Of a stretch of DNA of 64,000 bases, positions 52,120-62,700 are shown piece after piece. Under the pieces are notes generated by a model. The model did not search any database, was not told where the DNA came from, and saw nothing but the letters and a program-made list of their open reading frames with translations. How positions within the stretch are numbered: position 1 is the stretch's first letter; the number at the start of each line of letters is the position of its first letter. The position numbers and the translations under genes are program-made. The stretch is from Heloderma charlesbogerti (Eukaryota > Chordata > Lepidosauria > Squamata > Helodermatidae). Where the stretch lies: positions 800,157 through 864,156 of the forward strand of contig JANEZZ010002763.1 of the NCBI GenBank assembly GCA_026122225.1, given 5' to 3'.

Positions 52120-52585
52120 TGCCATGTGCCTTAGAGAGATAGGCGGGGTGGTGTTTCCCCACCCTTTGCCAGCTGTTGCTCCTTGTTGGCTTTGGAAATA
52201 AGTCCCTGCTTCTTTTGTCACCATCCACTGCAATGTAATCTCTGGAACACGGCAACGTTGTTACTTGTCATCAGCTGGTGTACAACTCCATCTCTCTTGA
52301 ACGGCAGTGTTGGCATTCAGGGAGCGTCTGCTCTCTTAGCATGGTTATTGCTTGGGTAACGAAAATAAATAAAATCAGAGAATAAGAAGGTGAAGAAGAA
52401 GTGGGCACAGGTTTGTGTGCATAACAGGAAATCGATGGGCCTCTATCGTTGGCAGACAGTCATTACTGCATTGAGAATTCATGAACACGATAAAACTGCG
52501 GACAGGGATCTGAGCACCAGCCGGTGTTGTGAATTACAGAGTCATCTTCCTCAGAGCAAAGGATACTCTCTGGGCATGTCTTTTC
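52120..52585. other. Unassigned, apparently low-repeat sequence
   Basis: No family recognised. 52270-52560 has mixed composition with several CpGs and could be ancestral unique sequence. Confidence 0.35.
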
Positions 52586-52660
52586 ATAGAATAGTAGTAG
52601 GGTTGGAAGGGGCCTACAAGGCCATCGAGTCCAATTTTCTCTCATTGACTCTCGCAGGGA
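52586..52660 (-). repeat. CR1 3' terminal fragment
   Basis: CATAGAATAGTAGTAGGGTT and GGGGCCTACAAGGCCATCGA, inverse CR1 end. Confidence 0.8.
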
Positions 52661-52748
52661 AAAGTGGGAGCAGTCAGCCACGCTGCCAAGGTATTGCTCA
52701 GGCTGGCTCAAACTTATCTTATGAGACTGCATGAAAATTGATCCTACC

Positions 52749-52951
52749 TAGTGGAGACTGGTGGCTACGATGTCAGTGGGGTGGTGAATCCACTCCAGGT
52801 TTCAGTCAGAACTGGTCAGAATGCTAAAGGAGCTCTCCAAGCTGCAAGGGTACGATTCTGTGAAGCACCTTGGAGAGCTCCTTTAGAGTTCTGACTGAAA
52901 CCTGGAGCGGATTCACCATACCACTGACATCGGAGCCACCAGCATCCACTG
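52749..52951. mobile_element. Palindromic hAT-type MITE, family A copy 6
   Basis: TAGTGGAGACTGGTGGCTAC at the left; GGAGCCACCAGCATCCACTG at the right. Flanks ATCCTACC and GTTCCACC match at 5 of 8. The loop contains CAAGGGTACGATTCTGTG, making it about 20 bp longer than the other copies. Confidence 0.82.
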
Positions 52952-53289
52952 GTTCCACCCATCCCAATCTGGGTGTGTGTGTGGACGCGAGTCTATGAAT
53001 GGTGTATTTCTGTTCAAGGGCTTTCCCATTAATTTAATTTATTTATTTAAGAGATTTTTTTTTAAAAGTCTCTTTTCAGAATACAAATATTCCCCCAAAG
53101 TGGTATACATGGTCTAACAACACTGTATTAAAACAAACCTCACAATCAACATTAAAAATAATACATGAAAGAACAAGAGTAAACAAAGAGAGCAATACAA
53201 GTCATTTCATTTCGAGACATGAACTCTTAAGAACATAGCCATGGCCCATGGAGAACAACAGACTGCCATGAATGTTATCTCAGTTATTT

Positions 53290-53560
53290 ATTGTATTTCT
53301 ATGCTGCCTTTCTGAAGCTAGCCAAGGCAGTTTTCAAAAAACCCAGAGGATAAAACAATAAAATAAAAACATGGTAAAGCACTAAAAGCAACGTTAAAAC
53401 TATAATAACAATGTAAAATGCCATGTTAAAAAGATGTGTCACAAGCCCCTTCCTGAATGCAGAGAGACTGAGGATTAGTCCCATCTCCAAAGACAGTGTG
53501 TTCCAGAGGTTGGGAGCAACACCTCTGTGGGTGACCACATATGAATCATCCCCGCCCCCC
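53290..53560 (-). repeat. LINE 3' fragment
   Basis: The tail is at the left (TTTATTGTATTTCTATGCTG). The minus strand then shows VTHRGVAPNLWNTLSLEMGL and a decayed C-terminus. L2/CR1 group. Confidence 0.6.
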
Positions 53561-53576
53561 AAAAAAGAGAAAGAAA

Positions 53577-54075
53577 AAAAAAGGCATCACCAAAAACACA
53601 GACAAAGGAGGACACAGATTTAGGTAACATTAGCACACATTAATTCATATGCCTCAATGCAAATAATTATTAGAATGTAAATAGAAATATAATATATCTC
53701 AAGACAGTGCAGAAGACTGTGACCTGGTGAGCTGTGTGCCTGCCTGTTGGATCTGGAGCCCAGGTGTTAACTTGATGGGCAACAGTTCTGATAATTCTTT
53801 ATCTCTAACCCAGATTTGGACAGCCCTTAAAATAAAGGATGCCTTCGAATAGAGAATGGTCATAGAATCATAGGGTTGGGAGGGGCCTACAAGACCATCG
53901 AGTCCAACCCCCTGCTCAGTGCAGGAAGCCTGATTCCCAGGCAGTCTCCCATCCAAGTCCTAACCAGGGCTGACCCTGCTTAGCTTCCAAGATCAGACGA
54001 GATCGGGCACATCTTCTGACAGCCCTTCAAACAGACGACTGTCCACTGGAAGAGAGGACTCATGGCCACCCTAGT
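53577..54075 (+). mobile_element. Repeat X, copy 3, interrupted by a retroposon
   Basis: CAAGACAGTGCAGAAGACTG and GATGGGCAACAGTTCTGATA, then GACAGCCCTTAAAATAAAGG, closing CATGGCCACCCTAG. The segment 53866-54012 is foreign (5S/CR1 retroposon). The left end is truncated. Confidence 0.6.
53866..54012 (-). mobile_element. 5S rRNA-CR1 chimeric retroposon
   Basis: On the minus strand, 54012-53932 is a well-preserved 5S rRNA stretch: CCCGATCTCGTCTGATCTTG, GAAGCTAAGCAGGGTCAG and GACTTGGATGGGAGACTGCC. 53931-53866 then continues directly into a CR1 3' end (GGGGTTGGACTCGATGGTCT, ending ATTCTATGAC). About 27 nt of the 5S 5' end is missing. A 5S head with a LINE tail is the layout of 5S-type SINEs; a one-off template switch is the alternative. 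Confidence 0.7.
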
Positions 54076-54216
54076 TTCCCACGTGCCCTACAAGCAGGGC
54101 TCTGTAAGCGAGGGTGTCTTCAAAATGGCCTCCCCTGCTGATCTTAGTAACTGAGCAGGTTCATATTGAGACAGGTGGTCCCTCACATAGTCAGGTCCTA
54201 AGCTATTAGAGCGTAA

Positions 54217-54353
54217 GGTTACAATCTTTTGCATGTTTAGACAGAAAAAAGTCCTTCAACTCCCAGTATCTCTCCAGCAAGCTATGCTGGCTGGGGCATC
54301 CTGGGAATTGTAGGACTCTTTTTTTCTGTCTAAACATGGATTGGATTGCACCC
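54217..54353. mobile_element. Palindromic MITE, family B copy 5
   Basis: GGTTACAATCTTTTGCATGT with TTAGACAGAAAAAAGTCCTT is paired by AGGACTCTTTTTTTCTGTC and TAAACATGGATTGGATTGCA. TAA precedes (54214-54216) and TTA follows (54354-54356). Confidence 0.8.
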
Positions 54354-54439
54354 TTAAAGGTTAAACCCAACACCAGAAAAGACCGCAGATTTTTCAGTAT
54401 TGGTGGAATGTGATCATGATATCACATACCAGTTAGCAG

Positions 54440-54965
54440 CCTAGCTGCTATATTTTCACCAGTTGATGCTTCCGGATGCATTTCAAAGGTAGCCCCAGAT
54501 AGAGCCACAACTTACCCTCTTAATTATAAGGAGTCTGAAATGAAAACATTTTTAGGGCCTGCTTGAAAGAAAATAGGGAGGGAGCTAATCATATGTCTTG
54601 AAGGAGGGAGTTCCAGCCATGCGGAGCCACCACCAAGAAGGCCCCCCCCCCCTTGTAGGGCTCCTTCACTCTTGCTCTGCTTGAGGGGTGTGAGAGAAAA
54701 GATATGATGTTCACTGACAGAGATGGCTTTAAAAGGAGATCAGACAAATTAAGGGAAGATGAGGAGGACAGGCCTATTCTCCATACTAGGGAGGCTGTAT
54801 ATGTCAATACCAGTTGGCGGGTTGCAAACAATGAAAGAGGGTGGTTGCCATCATGCTCTGCTTGTGGGTTTCCACAGACATATGTCTGCCCCTGTTGGAA
54901 ACAGGATACTGGACTAGCTGAACCTCATTCTAATCTATCAGGGTTCTTCCTCTGTTCTTACATGG
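54440..54965. repeat. LINE fragments: L2-like (-) then CR1-like (+)
   Basis: 54440-54700: GCAGCCTAGCTGCTATATTT and GAGTTCCAGCCATGCGGAGC read as RT C-terminus on the minus strand. 54705-54965: GATGGCTTTAAAAGGAGATC, TTGGAAACAGGATACTGGAC and TTACATGG read as a CR1 3' end on the + strand. Confidence 0.6.
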
Positions 54966-55411
54966 CTGGTGACTCCCAGTCCATTAACTTGTATGTTCCA
55001 AGGGAAAGAAGGCTAAAATCAGAACAATTGGGGTGTGGGTTAAGGAATACATACAGTTGCCCCCAAACCTCTGGCCTTGTTGCCTCAAGGGTCCACAGAG
55101 AGGGGGATGACATCGGCTCCCCTTGATGGTTTTCCTGATTCTTCTGGTGCCCCTGAAATTTTGTTGCTCTAGGCTGACACCTCTACGGCCTATTAGATTG
55201 GCCCAGCCTTGCTGAGGTAGGTGGAGGGGGAAGAAAGGCCAGGATCCAGTCCTTCCTGATTTCAGGCCAAGGCAAGAAGAACCCCATGGTTCGGGAACTC
55301 CAAAGAAGCCACGAAAAGCAGCACAGGTGAAGTGGATCGTGAGACTATCACATGGTGAAGTTATCACAGACAAAATGAAATTGGGAAAATGATTTTTAAA
55401 GGAACATCTTA

Positions 55412-55828
55412 ATGTTATTGGAGAAGCTGCTAATCCCCATAGCTGGCTTCGACGTTCCAGTATTTCTGCATGGAAAGCTCTCTCATGCAGGAGCGGAGAT
55501 AGAAGCTGAGCGGCGAGCATCACACATGGCAGTTGCACAGGTTGTGATATTTGGGAGGCACACGGATTTGTATGTGGAGGTGTTGTCCACGGAAGAGCTT
55601 CATAGCATTTGCAAACAGGCATTTGTTGTATTCTTTCAGTCTTGGATGCTGTTAAGCTCATATGTCCTGCGCATGCACCTGGAAAACGTAATGTGCGAAG
55701 CTAGCAAAATGAAGAGGAAAGAGGATATCAGTGCACGCGAGCTGGAGGTGTTAGTCTGGGAAAGGCATGGCTCCTCTCTGCACAACTTGACAATAAAGCA
55801 TCAGTTCAATGGAAGGAGGATAAATTGA
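55412..55828 (+). other. Unrecognised open frame of 138 codons
   Basis: An uninterrupted frame begins with ATG after an AT-rich stretch. No signal peptide, motif or known domain was seen. A frame of 225 codons overlaps on the opposite strand, so at most one is real and most likely neither. The region has several CpGs and lacks recognised repeats. AATAAA occurs at 55793-55798. Listed for completeness, not as a gene claim. Confidence 0.12.
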
Positions 55829-55829
55829 A

Positions 55830-56815
55830 TTGACTCAACGTTTCTTTGCCTTCCCCTCTCCTAATTCCTAATGGCTTGTTGTTTGCCTGCACCAAAGCCC
55901 TGGCCCTGTGTGCCTCTCCCTGCCAAGAATGATGGGCGGCGGCGGAAGGGGAGGGGGGGGGACCCTGCTGGTTGATAGCAATTTGGAAAAATCTGTCCAG
56001 AGAGACCCACAGAAGGGGTGATGGTAGCTGTTAATTTCCCTTCCATTAGGCACACAGGAGGAGGGGAGGATGCAGAGTTCACATTTTACCAAATCTGGGA
56101 AGGGAGTGAAGGGGACCAAAGGCAACACACTGTTTTTTTTTGTGTTTTGGAAGGAGAAAACAGAGATGCATTAGCAACTAACTGTGCAGGAGAGCCTGGA
56201 CTTTCATTTGTGAACTATGAAAGCAACTGGAGGAGAGGGACAGTTTGCCCCCTACTAGCCACTGCTGAGAGCAGGTGGGTCCAATTTGGTGTGCTACCCT
56301 AATTAGCCAATAATAATGCAGAAGTGCCAGAAACAGGTGTGTGTGTGTGTGTACCGCAATTGTGCAGGAGCACCAAAGAAGGGCAGAGTCACAGAATTTA
56401 GGTGCTTACTGTGAACTTGCGTTTCAGGGTGTGTGTGTGTGTGTGTTTAATAACAAGTTCCTAGCCCTTATGATGGCAAATGCTTGATGATGTGTGGGCA
56501 ATGCCTACTGAAGCCAGATAGGTGGGTGAAATGGGGTTGTGGCAGTGCTCTGCATGGCTACTTGATCACTTCCATGACTCTCAAACCAGTGTCAGTCATG
56601 CAAAACAGAAAAAAAGAAAGAAAGAGAAAAGAATAATGCAAAATTAGAGAAATTCAGTATATTTGGCCAATATTCAGGTTGCGGAATGTAGATTTTTGTG
56701 GCACAGAATTTGATTTTTTTTCTTTTTTCCTTTGGTGCAAAAGTACCACAGACCTAGCCAAGTCATGGAGAACCAGCTTCCTTAAATGTTTTTACCCTTT
56801 TTTGGAAACTGCTTG
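55830..56815. other. Unassigned, with (GT)n microsatellites
   Basis: Short GT runs at 56336-56352 and 56431-56446, an AAAGAAAG patch near 56608, and a (GGC)/(GGAAGG) patch at 55930-55960. No gene recognised. Confidence 0.4.
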
Positions 56816-56890
56816 CTTGCTTATTTATTTATTTACTTATTAATTACATTTCTATACCGTCCCATAGCTGAAGCTGTCCAGGTGGTTTAA
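56815..56890 (-). repeat. L2-type 3' UTR fragment
   Basis: TTATTTATTTATTTACTTAT, then ATTTCTATACCGTCCCATAG and GCTGAAGCTGTCCAGGTGG, the inverse of the L2 end. Confidence 0.75.
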
Positions 56891-57334
56891 AGGGGCATCT
56901 TTTAAGGGTGCTGAATTTCTCCCAGCTCAGATCAGCGCTTCAGCCATTCTCACTGCTGCCCCATGTCACATATCTCCTGTTTTATCTTCCTCCAGACAGG
57001 GGTTATTGAATAGATTGAATGTGCTTTACTGTGCTAGGCTGCAGAGACAGGGCCAATGAGAACTTGCGATGGTGGCACCCGACCCCTGGCTTGCTGCCCT
57101 CACTAAGGGTCAAACTACATATTACATGTGCTTTTTTGTTTTTAAACAGTTGCAGCTGGAATCAGGATTGGGACCACAGTGCAGGGGGAGGAGATTTAAC
57201 TCTTCCCCTGTGTTACAGTCCTGATCTAAATCCCACCCCCTCCCCCAGCTGGTATTTTCCGCCAGACAGAGTCAGCTATTGGGGAGTGTGGGATTTTCTT
57301 TGGTATTGTGGTGCAACAACCTGACCCCCAAATA

Positions 57335-57437
57335 GGTTCAGCAGCTTGGACAGCTCCTTTAGAGTTCTGGCTGGTTCTGACTGAAACCTGGAATGGATTC
57401 ACAGCCCCACCAAAATTGGAGCCACCAGCCTCCACTG
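57335..57437. mobile_element. Family A MITE variant, right arm only
   Basis: GGTTCAGCAGCTTGGACAGC, CTCCTTTAGAGTTCTGGCTG and CCAAAATTGGAGCCACCAGC match the right half of the copy at 19131. The opening GGTTCAGCA is shared with 58243, so these may be a distinct shortened subfamily. Confidence 0.7.
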
Positions 57438-57800
57438 CTGCTATTTCACTTTTGGCCCCGAGGCTTTGTGCCTCTGACTTTTCATCTGCCATCTTGGAAA
57501 AAAAAGCTTAATACTCCATTCTAAAATGGAGACACTATTAAGCACCATGAGTGCCATTTTGTTGGGTAGAAAGGCAGGGAACAAATCAAATCAGTCAATT
57601 AATAATAACTGCCAGGACTTTACATGATTTGTGATGCCCATTTTGTGCTCTTTCCCAGTTGCACGAAGGGGAGGTAACCTGTACCCAACGCCATCTGCTG
57701 CTAAGGATAGTATAACGCATGGTCCAAAAAAGGGAAAAGAAATAGGTTGCTACAATTATTTGCTGACCCACTAAATGATTGATTTGCTGGCTGCTACAAT

Positions 57801-57836
<36 letters not shown>
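57801..57836. repeat. (CT)n microsatellite
   Basis: About 18 uninterrupted CT units, then GTGTGCGCATATGTGTGCAT. Confidence 0.95.
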
Positions 57837-57841
<5 letters not shown>

Positions 57842-58242
57842 CGCATATGTGTGCATGTGTAACACAGTATGATTTTACCAGTTCCATTTTACAGACAGGT
57901 ACACTGAGACTTCATCTACACAGGCTGCAGCAGACCACACAGTTAGAAAGTTCCTGGTTTGTACCACTTTATACTCCAGGTGGAGGGAAATAAATCACGT
58001 GACTGAATGGTCCCCCATATGTAAAAAAAGGATAAAGGATTAAAAAAAGGAAGAAAGATATAAAGACATAACTCCCTGTACATGGAAAGCTAGCAAGAAA
58101 GTGAGATGGGTTCTCGCTCAGCCTTTTCCTGGACATGGCAGCTTCCTATGTGTAGGAACATTCAGACATGCACCTCTGCACCTATGGTCATGCTGCATGG
58201 CCCGTACAGCAACATGCATTCCATGAACCTATTTTGGGGGAG

Positions 58243-58345
58243 GGTTCAGCACCTTGGAGAGCTCCTTCAGAGTTCTGGCTGGTTCTGACTGAAGCCCCAA
58301 ATGGATTCACAGCCACTTCGAAATTGAAGCCACCAGACTCCACCG
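58243..58345. mobile_element. Family A MITE variant, right arm only
   Basis: GGTTCAGCACCTTGGAGAGC, CTCCTTCAGAGTTCTGGCTG and GAAGCCACCAGACTCCACCG. Same truncated layout as 57335-57437. Confidence 0.65.
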
Positions 58346-58647
58346 GTTAAATGTGAAACTGGTGGTGGTGCTGATGATGGCGGTGGCTGGGCACCAACTT
58401 GCCAAAATCCCACCGTGGCAGGTAGCCAGCTGCTCTTGTACAATGTTCTGCCAACAAGGCCCTTAATGTTAATAATGAGCAAGTGAGTCAAAGGGCAAAA
58501 GGGGCTCATGGAAAAGCACCTTGTTGGGTTTTGAAGAATGGAGAAGATGAACCTGAGCCTGGCAGGTAGGTGGCGGGCAGGGGGTTGTGTACTTCTTTAC
58601 AGAAGGCAGTTCTCTATTTGAATGGTTGTCCAGCCCATATCTGGTTC

Positions 58648-59717
58648 AGGAGGAGATGGAGAAGGAGGAGAAGGGGGAGAAGAAGAAGAAGGAGAAGAAG
58701 GGGGAGAAGGAGCAGGAGGAGGAGAAGGAGGAGGAGGAGGAGGAGGAGGAGGAGGAAAAGATTAAGGGGAGGAGGAGGAGGGGGAGGAGGAGGAGAAGGA
58801 GGAGGAGGAGAAGGAAAAGAAGGGGGAGGAGGAGGAAGAGGAGGAGGAGGAGGAGGAAAAGATGAAGGGGAGGAGGAGGAGAAGAAGAAGGAGAAAGAGA
58901 AGGAGGAGGAGGAAAAGATGAAGGGGAGGAGGGGGAGGAGGAGGAGGAGGAGAAGAAGGAGGAGGAGGAGGAGGAGGAGGAGAAGGAAAAGAAGGGGGAG
59001 GAGGAGGAAGAGGAGGAGGAGGAGGAGGAAAAGATGAAGGGGAGGAGGAGGAGAAGAAGAAGGAGAAAGAGAAGGAGGAGGAGGAAAAGATGAAGGGGAG
59101 GAGGGGGAGGAGGAGGAGGAGGAAAAGATGAAGGGGAGGAGGGGGAGGAGGAGGAAGAGGAGAAGAAGGAGAAGGAGGAGGAGGAGGAGGAGGAGGAAAA
59201 GATGAAGGGAAGGAGGAGGAGAAGAAGGAGAAAGAGAAGGAGGAGGAGGAGGAAAAGATGAAGGGGAGGAGGGGGGGAGGAGGAGGAGGAAAAGATGAAG
59301 GGGAGGAGGGGGAGGAGGAGGAAGAGGAGAAGGAGGAGGAGGAGGAGGAGGAGAAGGAAAAGAAGGGGGAGGAGGAGGAAGAGGAGGAGGAGGAGTAAAA
59401 GAAGGAGGAGGAGGAAAAGATGAAGCAGGAGGAGGATGAGGGGGAGAGGGAGGAGGAGGAGGAGGAGGGGGAGGAAAAGATGAAGGGAAGGAGGAGAAGA
59501 AGAAGGAGAAAGAGAAGGAGGAGGAGGAGGAAAAGATGAAGGGGAGGGGGCGGGGAGGAGGAGGAGAGAAGGAAGAGGAGAGGTGGCGGAGAGGAGATCA
59601 AGTGGGGTGAGAGGAGAAGTGGAGGAGGCAGGAGTGATGGGGCGGAGGAGTGGAGAATGAGGAGCGAGGAGGAGGATGCGTGAGGGGAACGGGGGGAGGT
59701 GACGTGCGTGTAGGCTA
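58648..59717 (+). repeat. Purine-rich (GGA/GAA)n satellite block with higher-order unit
   Basis: Almost pure R sequence. The landmark GAGGAAAAGATGAAGGGG has its GAT at 58861, 58917, 59033, 59089, 59127, 59201, 59257, 59294, 59419, 59479 and 59535. A 56-bp spacing occurs four times and the 58861/58917 pair recurs about 172 and then 168 bp on, indicating a roughly 170-bp higher-order repeat. From 59580 the order breaks down and pyrimidines appear. Left edge joins a repeat X fragment (GGCAGTTCTCTATTTGAATG). Confidence 0.9.
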
Positions 59718-62700
59718 GCTTCCTTCAGTCTTCTTCGTCGTTCCCCTTCTTCCTTCTTCGTCTTCTCGTCTTCTGCCCCTCATCCTGTCGTCTTCTTCTC
59801 TCTCCTCCTTCTCCGCTCTCTTCTTCTTCTTCCCCTCCTCCTTTTCTTCGTTTTCTTCTTCTTCTTCTCCCCTCACCTGCTTCTTCTTCTTCTCTTCCTC
59901 TTCTCCTTCTTCTCCTCTTCGTCTTCTTCTCTTCCTCCTCTCTTTCTTCTTCTTCTCTTCTTCTCCCTCTCCTTCTTCTCTTCTCCTCCTCCTTCTTCCT
60001 CTCCTTTCTTCTTCTTCTTTCCTCTCATCCTTTCTTCTTTTTCTTCTTCTTCTCTTCTCCTCTCTTCTTCTTCCTTCTTCTTCTCCTTCTCTCTCCTTTC
60101 TTCTTTCTTCTTCTTCTTCTTCTTCTACTCCTCTTCTTCTTCTTCTCCCTTCTCCTTCTTCTTCTTCTTCCTCTTCTTTCTCTTCTTTTCTTTCTTCTTC
60201 TTCTTCTTTCTTCTTCTCCTTTCTTCTTCTTCCCTCTTCTCCTTCTTCTTCTGCTTTCTTCTTCTTCTTCTTCCTCCTTCCTCTTTCTTCTTTCTTTCTT
60301 CTTCTTTCTTCTTCTTCCTCTCCTTCTTCTTCTTCTTCCTCTTCTTCTTCTTCTCTTTTTCTTCTTCTTCTTCTTCTTCTTCTCTTCTTTCTTCTTCTTC
60401 TTTCTCTTCTTCTTCTTCCTCTTCTCCTTTCTTCTTCTTCTCTCTTCTTCTTCTTCTCTTCTCTCCTTTTCTTCTTCTTTCTTCTTCTTCTTCTCTCCTC
60501 CTTTTCTTCTTTTCTTCTTCTTCTTCTTCTTCTCTTCTTTCTCTTTCTTCTTCTTCTCCTTCTTCTTCTCTTTCTTTTTCTTCTTCTCTTCTTCTCCTTC
60601 TCCTCCTTCTTTCTTCTTCTCTTCTTTCTTCTTCTTCTCCTCTCCTTCTTCTCCTCTTCTTCTTCTTTCTCCTCCTTTTCTTCTTTCTCTTCTTCTTCTT
60701 CTTCTTCCTCCTCATCCTTTCTTCTTTCTTCTTCTCTCTTCTTCCTCCTCTTCTCTCTTTTTCTTCTTCTTCCTCCTCTTTCCTTTTTCTTCTTCCTTTC
60801 TTCTTTTCCTCCTCTCCTTTTCTTTCTTCTTCTCTCTTCTCTCTTCTCCTCCTTCTTCTTCTTCTTCTCTTCTTCTTCTCCTCCTTCCTTTTTCTTCTTC
60901 TTCTCGTTTCTTCTTCTTCTCCTTCTTCCTTCTTCTTTTCTTCTTCTTCTTCTCCTTCTTCTTCTCCTTCTTTCTTTCTTCTTTCTTCTTCTTCTTCTTC
61001 TTCCTCTCTTCTCCTTTTCTTCTTCTTCCTCTTCTTTCTTCTTTCTTCTCCTTCTTCTTCTTCTCTTCTTTTCTTCTCTTCCTCTTCTTCTCTTTCTCCT
61101 CTTCTTCTCTCTTCTCTTCTTCTTCTCTTCTTCCTCCTTCTTTCTTCTTTTCTTCTTCTTCTTCTTCTTCTCCTCCTTCTTCTTCCTTCTCTTCTTCTTC
61201 TCTTCTTTCCCCTCTCTTTTTCTTCTTCTTCCTCTTCTTCTTCTTCTACCCCTCCTTTTCTCTGCTTCTTCTTCTTCTTCTCTCCTCCTTCTTCTTCTTC
61301 TTCTTCTTCTTCTTCCTTCTCCTCTTTCTTCCTTTTCTTCTTCTTCTTCTTCTCTCCTCTTCTTTCTTCTTCTTCTTCTTCTCCTCCTTCTCCTCTCTTT
61401 CTTCTTCTCTTCTTCTCCTCTTTCTTCTTCTCTTCTTCTTCCCTCTCCTTCTTCTTCTTCTTTCTTCTTCTCCTCTTCCTTTCTTCGTCTTCTTTTCTTC
61501 TCTTCTTCTTCTTCTCTTCTCTTCTCCTTTCTTCTTCTTCTTCTTCTTCTCTTCTCTCCTTTCTCTTCTTCTTCTTCTTCTTCTTCTTCCCCTCCTTCTT
61601 CCTTCTTCTCCTCTTCTTTTCCTTCTTCTTCTCTTCTCTTCTTTCCCCTCTCTTCTTTTCTTCTTCTTCTCCTTCTTCCTCTTTTCTTCCTTCTTCTTCT
61701 CTTCTTCTCTCCTCTCCTTTCTTCCTTTCTTCTCTTCTTTCTCTCTTCTCCCTCTTTCTTCTTCTCTTCCCTCCTTTTCTTCTTCTTCTCTTCTTCTTCT
61801 TCCCCTCTCCTTTCTTCTTTTCTTCTTCTCTTCTTTCTTCTCCTCTCTTCTTCTTCTTCTTCTCTTCTTCTTTCTTCTCCTCCTTCTTCTTCTTTTTCTT
61901 CTTCTTCCTCTCTTCTTTCTTCTTCTTCTTCTCTTCTTCTTCTCTCCCTCTCCTTCCTTTTCTTCTTCTTTCTTTCTTCTCTTCCTTTCTCCTCTCTTTC
62001 TTCTTCTCTTCTTCTTTCTTCTCCTCCTTCTCTCCTCCTTTCTTCTCTCTTCCTCTTCTTCTTCTTCTTTCCCCTCTCTTTTTCCCTTCTTTCTTCTTCT
62101 CTTCTTCTTCTACTCCCTCCTTCCTTTTCTTTCTTCTTCTTCTCCTTTCTCTCTTTTCTTCCTTTCTTCTCTTCTTCTTCTTCTTCTTCTTCCTTCGTTC
62201 TTCTTCTTCTTCTCTCCTTTCCTCCTTTCTCTCTTCTTCTTCTTCTTCTTCTTCTCTTCTTCCCTCCTTCTTTTCTTCTTCTACTTCCTCCTCCTTCTCT
62301 CCTTCTTTCTTCTTTCTTCCCCTCATCCTTTCTTCTTTTTCTTCTTCCTTCTTCTTTCCCTCTGCCTTTTCTTCTTCTTTCTTCTTCTTCTTCTTTCCTC
62401 TTCTTCTTCTTCTTCCTTCTCCTCCTTCTCCCTCCTTTTTCTTCTTCTTCTCTCTTCTTCTTCTCTCTTCCCTCCTTCTTCTTCTTCTTCTTACTCCTTC
62501 CTTTTTCTTCCTTTTCTTCTTCTTCTCTTTCCTTTTTCTTCTTCTCTCTCCTCTTTCTTTCTCTTCTGCTTCTTCTCCTCATTCTTTCTTCTTCTTCTCT
62601 TTTCTTCTCTTCTCCTTTCTTCTTCTTCCTCTTCTTCTTCTCTCCTTCTTCTCTTCTCTTTTCTTTCCCTCTCCTTTTCTTCTTCTTCTTCTTCTCTTCC

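Noticed and set aside
53932..54012. A functional 5S rRNA gene
   Set aside because: Lacks about 27 nt of the 5' end, is fused to a CR1 tail and sits inside a repeat.
54984..55661. A 225-codon minus-strand frame
   Set aside because: No recognisable domain or conserved motif. It runs across several sequence contexts and overlaps another frame, so it is treated as chance.
58570..59601. Arg/Glu-rich and Ser/Pro-rich frames of 155-279 codons
   Set aside because: Translations of the GGA microsatellite and its complement.
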